DNA of 18,238 nt from Galactobacter sp. (GCF_022712295.1 NZ_JALAGT010000106.1:1-18238), one strand, 5' to 3'. Counted from the stretch's first letter, positions 8,033 to 15,307 are shown. Notes: generated by a model from the sequence alone, not told the origin. Numbers and translations: made by a program.

Positions 8033-9642
8033 TTCTTCAGTCCTTCTGCTTCTCGGTGCACCGCGGATTCCCGGGCCTCATGGTCCTGCCCACCGGGGTC
8101 CGAAGGCGCAGGATCCGAAAACTCAGCGTCCAAAGGCCCGGTGTCAGATTCCGGTTCGGCGCTCAGGTCAGCCGAGCCGATCCTCACGTTCGGGATCCGT
8201 AGGGTCCGCGTGGACCCGTCGGGACGTACCGTCACCACCGCGTCGAAGTCCGATCCCGTCCGGTCCTCGGCCAACAGCCCCTTCTCCGTGGCCAGCTGCA
8301 TCAAGCCGAAGAGCTCAACGGGCCGGCGCAGCTCCCGAGGCAACTCGTTGAACACCGAGGGAAGCGCAACCACGTGCTCCCCCACCAGGGCCGCCAGGGC
8401 GTCACTGACCTGTCGCACCAAGGGACCACCGCTGCGCATCACCGCTTCGAGATCCGGGGCCAGTGGTGCGGAGGCGGTGACATCCTGCAGCGGCGCGGCC
8501 CCGGGTCCGGGTGAGAGCGAGTCGGTCCGCGAACGCAGGTGAGAGATCTCGGCCCGGGACGGCGCACCGTCAAGAGGTACTCGATCCTGACTCCTGGCGG
8601 CCTGCGCCCAGACCGACAGTTCCGACTGCACACGATGAATCGCGGTGCTCAGTTCACGTTCCTGGTCGGCCTCGGCGTGGGTGAGGTAGTCGGCCAAGGA
8701 ACGCGAGGCCTGGTGTTGGCGGGCCTGCACGTCATAGAGGCCGCGCCGGAGGACGGAAGCGACGTCGAGGAAGTCCCGCCGCGACCGCGCGTCGAGATCT
8801 GCAGCGAAGGGATGGTCCATGATGGCCCGAAGGTCCTCGCGGAACGCGCCGAGCCGTTCCTCGTCGCCCAGGATCGAGAGCGCTCCCTGGAACGCGCGCC
8901 CTGCGGGAGTTGCCGTCATCAGTTCTCTGGCCGCCTGCAAGTATGAGCCGAGGACCTCGCCCTGAGGTCGTTCCTCGGTTCGGAAGTCGTGGATCATACG
9001 GCGATGGATGGCGTCGAGGGACTCCTCGACGCGTCGGAAGTCGCCGGGAATCTGGGCCAGCAGGTCCACCACGTCGGTGTAGCCGTGACGCATCCGTTCG
9101 TCGTCCGCGCGCAGCAGCTCTCCCCCGTTCTCCAGGCGGGTGCGTTCCTCCTGCAGGCTGCGGATCTCGTCGTCGAGTTCCGCGATCCTGCTTGCTGCAT
9201 CAGGTTGAGCCTCGGAGGCCCAGCGGTGAACCGCATCCACGATGGTGCGCAACCTGGACTCATTCAGCAGGCTGCGGTCACGCCCCAGGGTGGAGACCAC
9301 TCGCTCCGCCGTGAGTGCGTGGGAGGTGCGTTCGTAGACCTCTCCCCCGTCCTCGCCGGGCAGTCTCGACAACCAGGATTCCCTGACCCAGCTCAAGCAC
9401 AAGCTGCGCCCGTCGGCCTGAGGGGGCGTTTCGAGGCCGGCTTCCCGCAATTGACCGAGGTAGGCATCCACTTGTGCATGAAGTCGCGGCGCGGGAATCG
9501 CGGCCCCGGAGGAACCGAAGCTGAGCCGCAAGCTGCCCAGTACCAAGGCGGACCACTTGTGGTCCACCAGCTTCAGGGCGGGCCCACGTGAGGCCTGGAT
9601 GCGGCCCACCTCGTCCACGATGCTGCTCACTGTGGTCCGCAT
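8029..9642 (-). CDS. jetA: JetA / MksF kleisin-like subunit (DUF3375)
   Basis: A 537-residue protein with the features of DUF3375 / MukF-like kleisins. The N-terminal segment (residues ~22-43, LKLVDHKWSALVLGSLRLSF) resembles the conserved opening of the family. A charged, helical middle follows (IAELDDEIRSLQEERTRLENG), then a long helical region, a variable linker, and a C-terminal winged-helix-like part (FNELPRELRRPVELFGLMQLATEKGLL). It is the first gene of the operon. The ATG at 9642 is directly preceded by GAGGAGG with no spacer. A GTG four codons downstream has a long spacer of 12 bases, so the exact start is unsettled. In Wadjet/Mks complexes this subunit bridges the JetC heads and recruits JetB. 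Confidence 0.9.
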   Translation of the reverse strand: MRTTVSSIVDEVGRIQASRGPALKLVDHKWSALVLGSLRLSFGSSGAAIPAPRLHAQVDAYLGQLREAGLETPPQADGRSLCLSWVRESWLSRLPGEDGGEVYERTSHALTAERVVSTLGRDRSLLNESRLRTIVDAVHRWASEAQPDAASRIAELDDEIRSLQEERTRLENGGELLRADDERMRHGYTDVVDLLAQIPGDFRRVEESLDAIHRRMIHDFRTEERPQGEVLGSYLQAARELMTATPAGRAFQGALSILGDEERLGAFREDLRAIMDHPFAADLDARSRRDFLDVASVLRRGLYDVQARQHQASRSLADYLTHAEADQERELSTAIHRVQSELSVWAQAARSQDRVPLDGAPSRAEISHLRSRTDSLSPGPGAAPLQDVTASAPLAPDLEAVMRSGGPLVRQVSDALAALVGEHVVALPSVFNELPRELRRPVELFGLMQLATEKGLLAEDRTGSDFDAVVTVRPDGSTRTLRIPNVRIGSADLSAEPESDTGPLDAEFSDPAPSDPGGQDHEARESAVHREAEGLKK

Positions 9643-9731
9643 CCTCCTCGTTCGTTTCCCTCATTCGTCACCGGCGCCGGGGCGTAGATCGCGTCCGGGA
9701 CCGACCCGCACGGACTACGCACCAGCCCACG

Positions 9732-9761
9732 AGCATAGCGGGCCGCCGAAGACTCCAGCCA
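9732..9761 (-). promoter_or_regulatory. candidate promoter for jetABC
   Basis: On the minus strand a TTGGCT (-35-like, 9756-9761) and a TATGCT (-10-like, fits TANNNT, 9732-9737) are separated by 18 bp. This would leave a leader of roughly 85 bases before jetA. It is a weak match found by eye, offered because the operon must start in this 339-bp divergent region. Confidence 0.3.
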
Positions 9762-9821
9762 AAGCCACCGCGATCTTCATCACGGATTGATATCCACAAC
9801 TATGCCGCCGGTCACGGGTTT

Positions 9822-9837
9822 GTTATGTTACCGTTAT
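9822..9837 (+). promoter_or_regulatory. direct repeat resembling an MtrA-type site upstream of the M23 peptidase
   Basis: GTTAT (9822-9826), GTTAC (9827-9831) and GTTAT (9833-9837) form a head-to-tail repeat. The outer pair is spaced 11 bp, one helical turn. Actinobacterial MtrA, the response regulator of MtrAB, recognises direct repeats of GTTAC/GTCAC-like pentamers and controls cell-wall peptidases, including M23 enzymes. The repeat overlaps an AT-rich stretch that includes a possible -10 (TTATCT, 9834-9839). Assignment to MtrA is inference. In the 339 bp between jetA and the peptidase I otherwise see only the hairpin at 9841-9863 and the weak jetA promoter. Confidence 0.4.
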
Positions 9838-9840
9838 CTA

Positions 9841-9863
9841 GGTTTGCGGGCAGACCGCGAACC
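9841..9863 (+). other. 5'-leader hairpin of the M23 peptidase mRNA
   Basis: GGTTTGCGG (9841-9849) pairs with CCGCGAACC (9855-9863) over nine positions, including one G-U, around the loop GCAGA. It lies just after the presumed promoter and begins an untranslated leader of about 140 bases. Such leaders on actinobacterial cell-wall hydrolase genes often carry c-di-AMP (ydaO-type) riboswitches. I cannot identify that riboswitch's conserved core here, so this is recorded only as a hairpin. Confidence 0.4.
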
Positions 9864-9981
9864 ACACGCTGTTCCTCAAGCGCACTGACGTCCACCGCGC
9901 ATCGTGGTCGCCTGGCCCAAACGGAAACAAGCCTGAACCACCACCCGTGACCTGGGACCCTGGACGGAAGGACACTGAAGC

Positions 9982-10863
9982 ATGGCCGGTCGGCACGCTG
10001 CCGCGGAGCAGGAGACCAAGCACTCAGTCTTGGAGCAGATCGCCGCGCACCGTCCGGCCCGTTTCTCTGCCATCGCTGTCGCCGCCACCGCTGTGGCCGT
10101 GGTCCCGCTCGGAATCAGCGCCGGCGGTGGTCACGCACAGGCCAAGAGCGATGCCAGTGTCAAGAGCTCCATCGAGCTCAAGGCCGAACGCGCCTCTTCC
10201 CAGGTCATCACGGCCACGGCTGCCGAGACCTCGACACCTCAGGCTTCCCTCGTGAAGGTGCTGGCCAAGCCGGCCAAGCCGGACCTCAAGACCAAGGGAG
10301 GCAACACCGTTGCCCTCGAGGCCAAGCTCACGGGCGACGCCTCCGCGCCCCATTCCGGCGCACACGCATCCACCACCGTGGATGCACAGGATCTACCGAT
10401 CACCGATTCCGACTGGGTTCGCCCTGTCACGGGCGCCTCCGTGACCTCGGAGTACGGCCACCGCGCAAGCCTGGCAGCTGCGGGTGGAACCGCCACGTTC
10501 CACAACGGCATCGACTTCGGCGCCGCCCTCGGCACCCCGATCCACGCCGCGAACGACGGTGTGGTGGTCCATGTCGGTATGGACGACTTCGACACGCACA
10601 CCGGTGGCATCATCGTGGTTCTGCACCGCACCTCCGCCGGTGACTTCCTGACCTCGTACAACCACATGCGCTCCAGCGACCTCCTCGTCGACGAGGGTGA
10701 CACGGTGAAGGCGGGCCAGGTCATCGCCAAGGTGGGCGCAGAGGGCAGGGCCACCGGCCCGCATCTGCACTTCTCCACCCGCGTCATCAACGACCTCTCG
10801 GACCCATTGAACGCGTGGACCATCATCGAACCGCGGGAGTTCATGAGCCGCATGGGGTTCTGA
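9982..10863 (+). CDS. M23-family cell-wall endopeptidase (LytM/lysostaphin type)
   Basis: A 293-residue exported protein. Residues ~28-46 (FSAIAVAATAVAVVPLGI) form a hydrophobic membrane anchor or signal segment after a basic N-terminus. A Lys/Ala-rich linker follows, and the peptidase domain occupies about residues 140-290. The domain opens with a VTSEYGHR motif. The zinc ligands fit H174 and D178 (HNGIDFG) and H263, and the catalytic histidines fit H228 (YNHMR) and H261 (GPHLHF), so the active site is complete. An AAGGA ribosome-binding site lies about nine bases upstream of the ATG. The family cuts peptidoglycan cross-links and functions in growth and division. It is transcribed divergently from jetABC, behind a possible MtrA-type repeat. 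Confidence 0.92.
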   Translation: MAGRHAAAEQETKHSVLEQIAAHRPARFSAIAVAATAVAVVPLGISAGGGHAQAKSDASVKSSIELKAERASSQVITATAAETSTPQASLVKVLAKPAKPDLKTKGGNTVALEAKLTGDASAPHSGAHASTTVDAQDLPITDSDWVRPVTGASVTSEYGHRASLAAAGGTATFHNGIDFGAALGTPIHAANDGVVVHVGMDDFDTHTGGIIVVLHRTSAGDFLTSYNHMRSSDLLVDEGDTVKAGQVIAKVGAEGRATGPHLHFSTRVINDLSDPLNAWTIIEPREFMSRMGF

Positions 10864-10884
10864 TCCACGGGTAGGCTGATCCAC

Positions 10885-11643
10885 GTGACCAGCCCCGAGG
10901 CCAACGCCTTCCCCCTGTTGGATGCAGCCGTACTCCTGCGTCCAGCCCGCTCCCCCAACGCCTTCGAGGACACCGTCCAAAGGCTTCTGCAAAGCATCCG
11001 CCTCGGCCTCATTCCGCCAGGAGCCAAACTTCCCTCCGAACGCGATCTGGCCGCGATGCTCAAGGTCAGCCGAGATACTCTCAGGGAAGCCCTGGCCGCC
11101 TTGTCCGACGCCGGCTACCTGCAGGCCAGGCGCGGACGCTACGGCGGAACCTTCATCTCGCCCTCGCTGCCCGCGCCCACGCCCGTGATCGACGGTGATG
11201 GCGAACTCACGCCGCGCCCGAGCATCCCCCCAGCGGAAATCGAGGACACCCTGACCCTTCGTCGGGTCATCGAGGTCGGTTCCGCTCGCGAGGTCGCCGC
11301 GCGTGGTCTGAGTCCCGCTGAGCACGCCCGCCTCCGCCAAGCCAGGGTTGCCTGCACCACGAGCCCGGATGATTTCCGGCGACTCGACGCGCGCTTCCAC
11401 CTGTTGATCGTGGAGCTGGTTGGCGCCCCGAGCCTCCTTCCCCTGATGGCGGATGTGCGCATGCGCATCAACGAACTACTGGACCGGATCCCACTCACGC
11501 AGGAGACCCGCGCCCGTTCGGATCACCAACACGGGCAGATCCTTCAGGCCATGGCGCAGGCGGACCCTGACACCGCGGAGAGCCTCATGCGCAATCACCT
11601 CTCCGAGACGGAGGAACTGCTGCGCGGCAACCTGAGCGCGTGA
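10885..11643 (+). CDS. GntR-family transcriptional regulator, FadR/FCD type
   Basis: A 252-residue protein with an N-terminal winged helix-turn-helix: PPGAKLPSERDLAAMLKVSR, then DTLREALAALSDAGYLQARRGRYGG in two adjacent segments. A proline-rich linker leads to a C-terminal FCD effector domain. Metal or ligand-binding candidates in that domain are D and H in DARFHLLIVE and the histidines in DHQHGQI and RNHLSE. The GTG start at 10885 lies seven bases after TAGGCT (10872-10877), which fits a leaderless actinobacterial promoter. No clear Shine-Dalgarno sequence is present. Its stop overlaps a GTG of the next gene, so the two may be co-transcribed. The effector and targets are unknown. Confidence 0.88.
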   Translation: MTSPEANAFPLLDAAVLLRPARSPNAFEDTVQRLLQSIRLGLIPPGAKLPSERDLAAMLKVSRDTLREALAALSDAGYLQARRGRYGGTFISPSLPAPTPVIDGDGELTPRPSIPPAEIEDTLTLRRVIEVGSAREVAARGLSPAEHARLRQARVACTTSPDDFRRLDARFHLLIVELVGAPSLLPLMADVRMRINELLDRIPLTQETRARSDHQHGQILQAMAQADPDTAESLMRNHLSETEELLRGNLSA

Positions 11644-11653
11644 GTCACGCCGG

Positions 11654-11667
11654 TATCATTGACACCA
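11654..11667 (+). promoter_or_regulatory. possible internal leaderless promoter for the DUF3054 gene
   Basis: TATCAT (11654-11659) lies seven bases before the ATG at 11667, the spacing expected if transcription starts on the start codon. No matching -35 is visible. This is a weak call that bears on the start choice for the following gene. Confidence 0.3.
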
Positions 11668-12044
11668 TGCGTCGACTCTCCTGGATCCCCTGGTTCCTTC
11701 TCGATGCGGTTCTCGTGGTGGTCTTTGCCGCCTCAGGCCGCTCCAGCCATCAGGAAGAGGTCACCATCTCAGGAACGCTGCTCGTGGCCTGGCCCTTCCT
11801 GGCCGCACTCGTGGTCGCCTTGCTCCTGACCAAGGGCACCACCACCATTCAGGACATCTGGCCCTGGGGCCTGCTCTACTGGGTCATCACCGTGGTGCTC
11901 GGCATGCTGCTGCGTGTCGTCACCGGTGGCGGCTTCGCCTGGAGTTTCCTCGGCGTCACCTTCGGCGTCCTCGGCCTCTTCCTCCTGGGTCGCAGAGCCG
12001 TGGCTCACCTGATCATCCGCAACCGCGTCAAGCTTCGCGGCTGA
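11667..12044 (+). CDS. DUF3054 family integral membrane protein
   Basis: A small hydrophobic protein (125 residues from the ATG at 11667) with about four transmembrane helices. The first helix contains the family-like LLDAVLVVVFAASGRSSH. Later hydrophobic stretches are AWPFLAALVVALLL, WGLLYWVITVVLGMLL and FLGVTFGVLGLFLLG, and the C-terminus is basic. The function of DUF3054 is unknown. A GTG at 11640 that overlaps the GntR stop as GTGA would add nine residues (MSHAGIIDT). The ATG is preferred because a -10-like hexamer precedes it at leaderless spacing, but the longer form would give translational coupling with the regulator. Confidence 0.78.
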   Translation: MRRLSWIPWFLLDAVLVVVFAASGRSSHQEEVTISGTLLVAWPFLAALVVALLLTKGTTTIQDIWPWGLLYWVITVVLGMLLRVVTGGGFAWSFLGVTFGVLGLFLLGRRAVAHLIIRNRVKLRG

Positions 12045-12116
12045 CCTCCTGCCGGCTCACCCGCCCCTCAACTCTCATTCCGTCATCACAGCCAATCGAA
12101 CACGCAAGGAGACACC

Positions 12117-12398
12117 ATGATCACCGCGTTCGTCATGATCAACGTCGATGCCGCATCCATTCCGGAGGCCGCTCAGGAGATCTCTGAGCTCGACGGAGTC
12201 TCAGAGGTCTATTCGATCGCCGGCGCCGACTGGGACCTCATCGCCGTGGTCCGGGTCCGTCAGTACGAAGACCTCGCGGAGGTCATCCCCAATCGCATCT
12301 CCAAGGCGGCCGGTGTGCTCAGCACCATCACCCACCCTGCCTTCCGTTCATTCTCGCGCCACGACCTGGACGCGGCCTTCAGCCTCGGCCTCGAGTAG
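12117..12398 (+). CDS. stand-alone Lrp/AsnC ligand-binding (RAM) domain protein
   Basis: A 93-residue protein consisting only of the alpha-beta RAM domain of Lrp/AsnC regulators, with no helix-turn-helix. The ferredoxin-like pattern is clear: a first strand (ITAFVMINVD), a helix (IPEAAQEISEL), the turn and strand DGVSEVYSIAGADWDLIAVV, then a second helix and a strand ending in THPAFRSFSR. An AAGGAG ribosome-binding site at 12106-12111, five bases from the ATG, makes the start secure. Stand-alone RAM proteins oligomerise and bind amino acids, and their roles are poorly defined. The gene is convergent with trpD across strong terminators. A link to tryptophan metabolism is conceivable but only from position. 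Confidence 0.87.
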   Translation: MITAFVMINVDAASIPEAAQEISELDGVSEVYSIAGADWDLIAVVRVRQYEDLAEVIPNRISKAAGVLSTITHPAFRSFSRHDLDAAFSLGLE

Positions 12399-12436
12399 TT
12401 CGGCCTGGAGTAATTCGACCGACCCCGTAATCACAC

Positions 12437-12487
12437 ATGCACGACGGGTGCGTCGCGAGGAGGACTCGCGACGCACCCGTCGTGCAT
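12437..12487. terminator. strong bidirectional hairpin terminator
   Basis: A perfect 23-bp stem (12437-12459 with 12465-12487) encloses a five-base loop, GAGGA. The stem core reads GCACGACGGGTGCGTCG on the left and its exact complement on the right. It lies between the convergent RAM-domain gene and trpD. There is no T-tract on either side, as is common for actinobacterial terminators. Its symmetry lets it act on both strands. Confidence 0.82.
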
Positions 12488-12500
12488 TGTGGGTTGGCCT

Positions 12501-12517
12501 GCCGGCCTTCGGCCGGC
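12501..12517 (-). terminator. GC-rich hairpin just after trpD
   Basis: GCCGGCC (12501-12507) and GGCCGGC (12511-12517) form a 7-bp stem around a three-base loop, five bases beyond the trpD stop. It is probably the first of two tandem terminators for trpD, with the large stem behind it. Confidence 0.5.
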
Positions 12518-12522
12518 CACCG

Positions 12523-13578
12523 TCAGTGGCCTGTCAGAGCCACCCAGCGCTTCAGGACCTCTGCTGCCGCGCCGGAGTCGATGGACTCCTCCGCACGCTG
12601 CAGCGCGGCCGCGATGCGCTGCTCGAGGGGACCTTCCGCGGTCTCCTCATAGGCCACCAGTGCGCCTGTCGCGTTGAACACCACGGCGTCACGGACCGCG
12701 GACCGCTCACCGGCCAGGACATCACGCACCACCTGCGCGTTGTGTTGGGCGTCGCCGCCGCGAAGATCATCCAGCGAGGCGCGCTCGATACCGAGGTCGG
12801 CTGCGTCAAGGCGCTGATAGCTCACCTCACCGTCGCGAACCTCCCACACCTGGTTGGCCGCCGTAGTGGTCAGCTCGTCCAGCCCGTCGTCACCGCGGAA
12901 GACGAGAGCTGACTTGCCGCGGGAAGCCAAGACGCCGGCCATGATGGGTGCCATGCGGTCATCGGCACAGCCGATGGCAGACGCCGCCGGGTCCGCAGGG
13001 TTGGTCAGGGGGCCCATGAAGTTGAAGGCCGTCGCGATGCGCAGCTGGGAGCGAACCGGCGCGGCGAAACGCATGGAGGGGTGGAACACGTTGGCGAAGC
13101 AGAAGGTGAGTCCCACCTGCTCCAGGATGCTCGGAAGCACCTCCGGTTCCAGGTCGAGGCGGACACCGAGCGCGCCGATCACGTCTGCCGAGCCGGACGC
13201 TGAGGACGCGGCCCGGTTGCCGTGCTTGCCCACGCGCGCCCCGGCACCCGCGGCGACGAGTGCGGCCATGGTGGAGATGTTCACGGTGTTCTGACGATCA
13301 CCGCCCGTGCCGACAATGTCGAGGGTCCGACCCTCCACGCTCAGCGGGCGGGCGGCGGCCACCATGGCCTCCACCAGGCCGGTGAATTCCTCCACCGTCT
13401 CGCCCTTGGCGCGCAGGGCCACGAGGAAGCCTGCCACCTGGGCGTCCTGGGCGTTACCGGCCATGATCTCAGCCATGGCCCAGTTCGTGGCCGCGATGGA
13501 TTGGTCCTCACCGTTGATCAATGCGGTGAGGAGACCGGGCCAGTTGAATTGCTGGGATGCGTTGTCGATAGGGCTCAC
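12523..13578 (-). CDS. trpD: anthranilate phosphoribosyltransferase
   Basis: A 351-residue enzyme of tryptophan synthesis that transfers the phosphoribosyl group of PRPP to anthranilate. The family motifs are present: GTGGD (residues 90-94) and NIST (100-103) for PRPP, KHGNR (118-122), HPSMR (167-171), and the metal-binding DE pair (234-235, in GLDEL). The length is normal. The GTG start at 13578 has no good Shine-Dalgarno sequence; a TACTAG ten bases upstream on the minus strand may be a -10 giving an almost leaderless message. No other trp gene is adjacent. A solitary trpD divergent from ctaE-qcrCAB is the same arrangement as in mycobacteria. Confidence 0.95.
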   Translation of the reverse strand: MSPIDNASQQFNWPGLLTALINGEDQSIAATNWAMAEIMAGNAQDAQVAGFLVALRAKGETVEEFTGLVEAMVAAARPLSVEGRTLDIVGTGGDRQNTVNISTMAALVAAGAGARVGKHGNRAASSASGSADVIGALGVRLDLEPEVLPSILEQVGLTFCFANVFHPSMRFAAPVRSQLRIATAFNFMGPLTNPADPAASAIGCADDRMAPIMAGVLASRGKSALVFRGDDGLDELTTTAANQVWEVRDGEVSYQRLDAADLGIERASLDDLRGGDAQHNAQVVRDVLAGERSAVRDAVVFNATGALVAYEETAEGPLEQRIAAALQRAEESIDSGAAAEVLKRWVALTGH

Positions 13579-13671
13579 GGATCCAACACTAGTAGCCCTC
13601 CCCCACCACGTCGCGGATCGTGACGACGGCGGGGATCCGCATTCGACACGCGGCCCTCTACTACCGAACGT

Positions 13672-13704
13672 AGAAATTTCTGGGGCCGGAAACCGCGAAA
13701 TTCC
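13672..13704. promoter_or_regulatory. palindromes in the trpD-ctaE divergent region
   Basis: AGAAATTTCT (13672-13681) is a perfect 10-bp palindrome. About 23 bp further on, the near-palindrome CGCGAAATTCCGCG repeats the GAAATT core. The near two-turn spacing of the two GAAATT elements would suit a tandem operator. The regulator is unknown and the pair could be chance in this AT-richer patch. The rest of the 214-bp region holds only the ctaE promoter. Confidence 0.25.
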
Positions 13705-13756
13705 GCGTCATGTGGCGCACACGACCAAGTTCAGTTGCCCTCCACGCGCGTCTGCG

Positions 13757-13793
13757 TTGGGATAAACGGGCAGAAATGAGGATAATGAACGGG
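13757..13793 (+). promoter_or_regulatory. ctaE-qcrCAB promoter, leaderless arrangement
   Basis: TTGGGA (13757-13762) and GATAAT (13781-13786) are separated by 18 bp, and the ctaE GTG begins seven bases after the -10. Transcription would therefore start on or beside the start codon. No Shine-Dalgarno sequence is present, which agrees with leaderless translation. Confidence 0.55.
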
Positions 13794-14443
13794 TGACCAC
13801 TGCGACTTCATCACTCAACCCAGCGGGGCAGTCCTCTCTCAGGCGCCCCAACATGGTCGCCGTCGGAACGATCGTCTGGCTCGCCTCAGAGCTGATGTTC
13901 TTCGCGGCTCTCTTCGCCATGTACTTCTCCCTCCGTGCCGCCGTGCCCGAAGTTTGGGCCCACGACACCCAGATCCTCAACATGCCGATGGCTCTGGTGA
14001 ACTCCATCATCCTGGTGGCGTCCTCCTTCACGTGCCAGATCGGCGTGGCCAAGGTGGAGGCCCACGGTAAGCCGGCTCAGCCGCGCCGTACCGGCTCCAT
14101 CTTCGACCTGAAGAACTGGGGTATGGCCGAATGGTTCATCCTCAGCTTCATCATGGGCGCCATCTTCATCGCCGTTCAGGCCTTCGAGTACACCGAGTTG
14201 GTTCATGAGGGCATCACGCTCTCCTCCACCGCCTTCGGTTCGGTGTTCTTCCTGACCACCGGCTTCCACGGCCTTCACGTCACCGGCGGCCTCGTGGCCT
14301 TCCTGCTGGTGATCGCCCGCGCGTACATGGCGCGCAACTACGGTGCACATGAGGCAACCAGCGCCGTCGTCGTGTCCTACTACTGGCACTTCGTCGACGT
14401 CGTCTGGGTCGCCCTCTTCGTCATCATCTACATCATCAAATAG
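13793..14443 (+). CDS. ctaE: cytochrome c oxidase subunit III (aa3 type)
   Basis: A 216-residue membrane protein with five predicted helices, the short form typical of actinobacterial subunit III. Recognisable segments are MVAVGTIVWLASELMFFAAL, the ALVNSIILVASSFT helix, AEWFILSFIMGAIFIAVQAFE with the conserved glutamate, TTGFHGLHVTGG, and the C-terminal YYWHFVDVVWVALF. It supports the stability and proton uptake of the aa3 oxidase in the plasma membrane. The start is a GTG directly behind a promoter. It heads the operon ctaE-qcrC-qcrA-qcrB, with qcrC starting 51 bp downstream. Confidence 0.96.
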   Translation: MTTATSSLNPAGQSSLRRPNMVAVGTIVWLASELMFFAALFAMYFSLRAAVPEVWAHDTQILNMPMALVNSIILVASSFTCQIGVAKVEAHGKPAQPRRTGSIFDLKNWGMAEWFILSFIMGAIFIAVQAFEYTELVHEGITLSSTAFGSVFFLTTGFHGLHVTGGLVAFLLVIARAYMARNYGAHEATSAVVVSYYWHFVDVVWVALFVIIYIIK

Positions 14444-14494
14444 GCCCGGCCCGCTACCGGACCCCCACACCACGCACCCAAAGGACTAGATCAC

Positions 14495-15301
14495 GTGAAG
14501 GCTCTTTCCCGACGTCGGCGATCACCGCTGGCGGTCTTCGCCATCCTGCTGATCGGCCTGCTCGTCACCGGCGGTCTCTACGCCGTGGCAGCCGGCACGG
14601 TCAACAAGGCAGACGCAGCCGAGAGCAACCAATCCGTCACCGGCGACGCCGAATCCGGAGAGAAGCTCTTCGCAGCGAACTGCGCCACCTGCCACGGCAT
14701 GAGCGCTGAAGGCTCCGACTCCGGTCCGTCCCTCGTGGGCGTCGGTGGCGCAGCCGTCGACTTCCAGGTCGGCACCGGCCGCATGCCCATGCAGATGCAG
14801 GGACCCCAGGCCCAGATCAAGCCCAAGCAGTTCGATGACCAGCAGACGGCCGACCTTGCCGCCTACGTCGCCTCCCTGGCTCCCGGCCCGGAGGTCCCCT
14901 CCGACGAGGCTGTGTCCTCCGACGGCGTCAGCGACGAGGAGCTCGCAGAAGGCGGCACGATCTTCCGTGTCAACTGCGCCATGTGCCACAACGCTGCGGC
15001 AGCCGGCGGCGCTCTGACCCGCGGTAAGTACGCACCGACCCTGAAGGGCGTCAGCGAGAAGCATATCTACGAGGCCATGGTCACCGGCCCGCAGAACATG
15101 CCCGTCTTCAACGACTCCAACGTCACCCCGGAGCAGAAGAAGCAGGTCATCGCTTACCTGAAGCACATCGAGACCCAGGGCAGCCCCGGCGGCCAGGGCC
15201 TCGGTTCGCTCGGCCCCGTGGCAGAAGGCCTGTTCATCTGGACGGCAGGCCTCGGCCTGATCATCGCCTTCACCATCTGGATCACCACCCGCCACTCGTG
15301 A
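14495..15301 (+). CDS. qcrC: diheme cytochrome c subunit of the bc1 complex
   Basis: A 268-residue protein with two covalent haem sites, CATCH (C63, C66, H67) and CAMCH (C161, C164, H165), each in its own cytochrome c domain. An N-terminal hydrophobic segment at about residues 13-32 and a C-terminal anchor at about 247-264 (LFIWTAGLGLIIAFTIWITT) place both domains outside the membrane. Possible Met ligands occur after each site (GRMPMQM and QNMPVF). Actinobacteria lack soluble cytochrome c, and this subunit hands electrons directly to the aa3 oxidase. The GTG start at 14495 has AAAGGA about nine bases upstream. Confidence 0.96.
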   Translation: MKALSRRRRSPLAVFAILLIGLLVTGGLYAVAAGTVNKADAAESNQSVTGDAESGEKLFAANCATCHGMSAEGSDSGPSLVGVGGAAVDFQVGTGRMPMQMQGPQAQIKPKQFDDQQTADLAAYVASLAPGPEVPSDEAVSSDGVSDEELAEGGTIFRVNCAMCHNAAAAGGALTRGKYAPTLKGVSEKHIYEAMVTGPQNMPVFNDSNVTPEQKKQVIAYLKHIETQGSPGGQGLGSLGPVAEGLFIWTAGLGLIIAFTIWITTRHS

Positions 15302-15307
15302 TCCCAG

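Noticed and set aside
9807..9834. Second dif-like site near the jetA end (TTATGTTACCG resembles a XerD arm)
   Set aside because: The preceding 17 bases have no XerC-type arm, and the GTTA pattern is better explained as a direct repeat.
9841..9981. c-di-AMP (ydaO-type) riboswitch in the M23 peptidase leader
   Set aside because: Location is right and the 3' part has faint similarity, but the conserved GGGUGAAUCC-like and CCGUCAGCUAACC-like blocks are not identifiable; a covariance-model search would decide.
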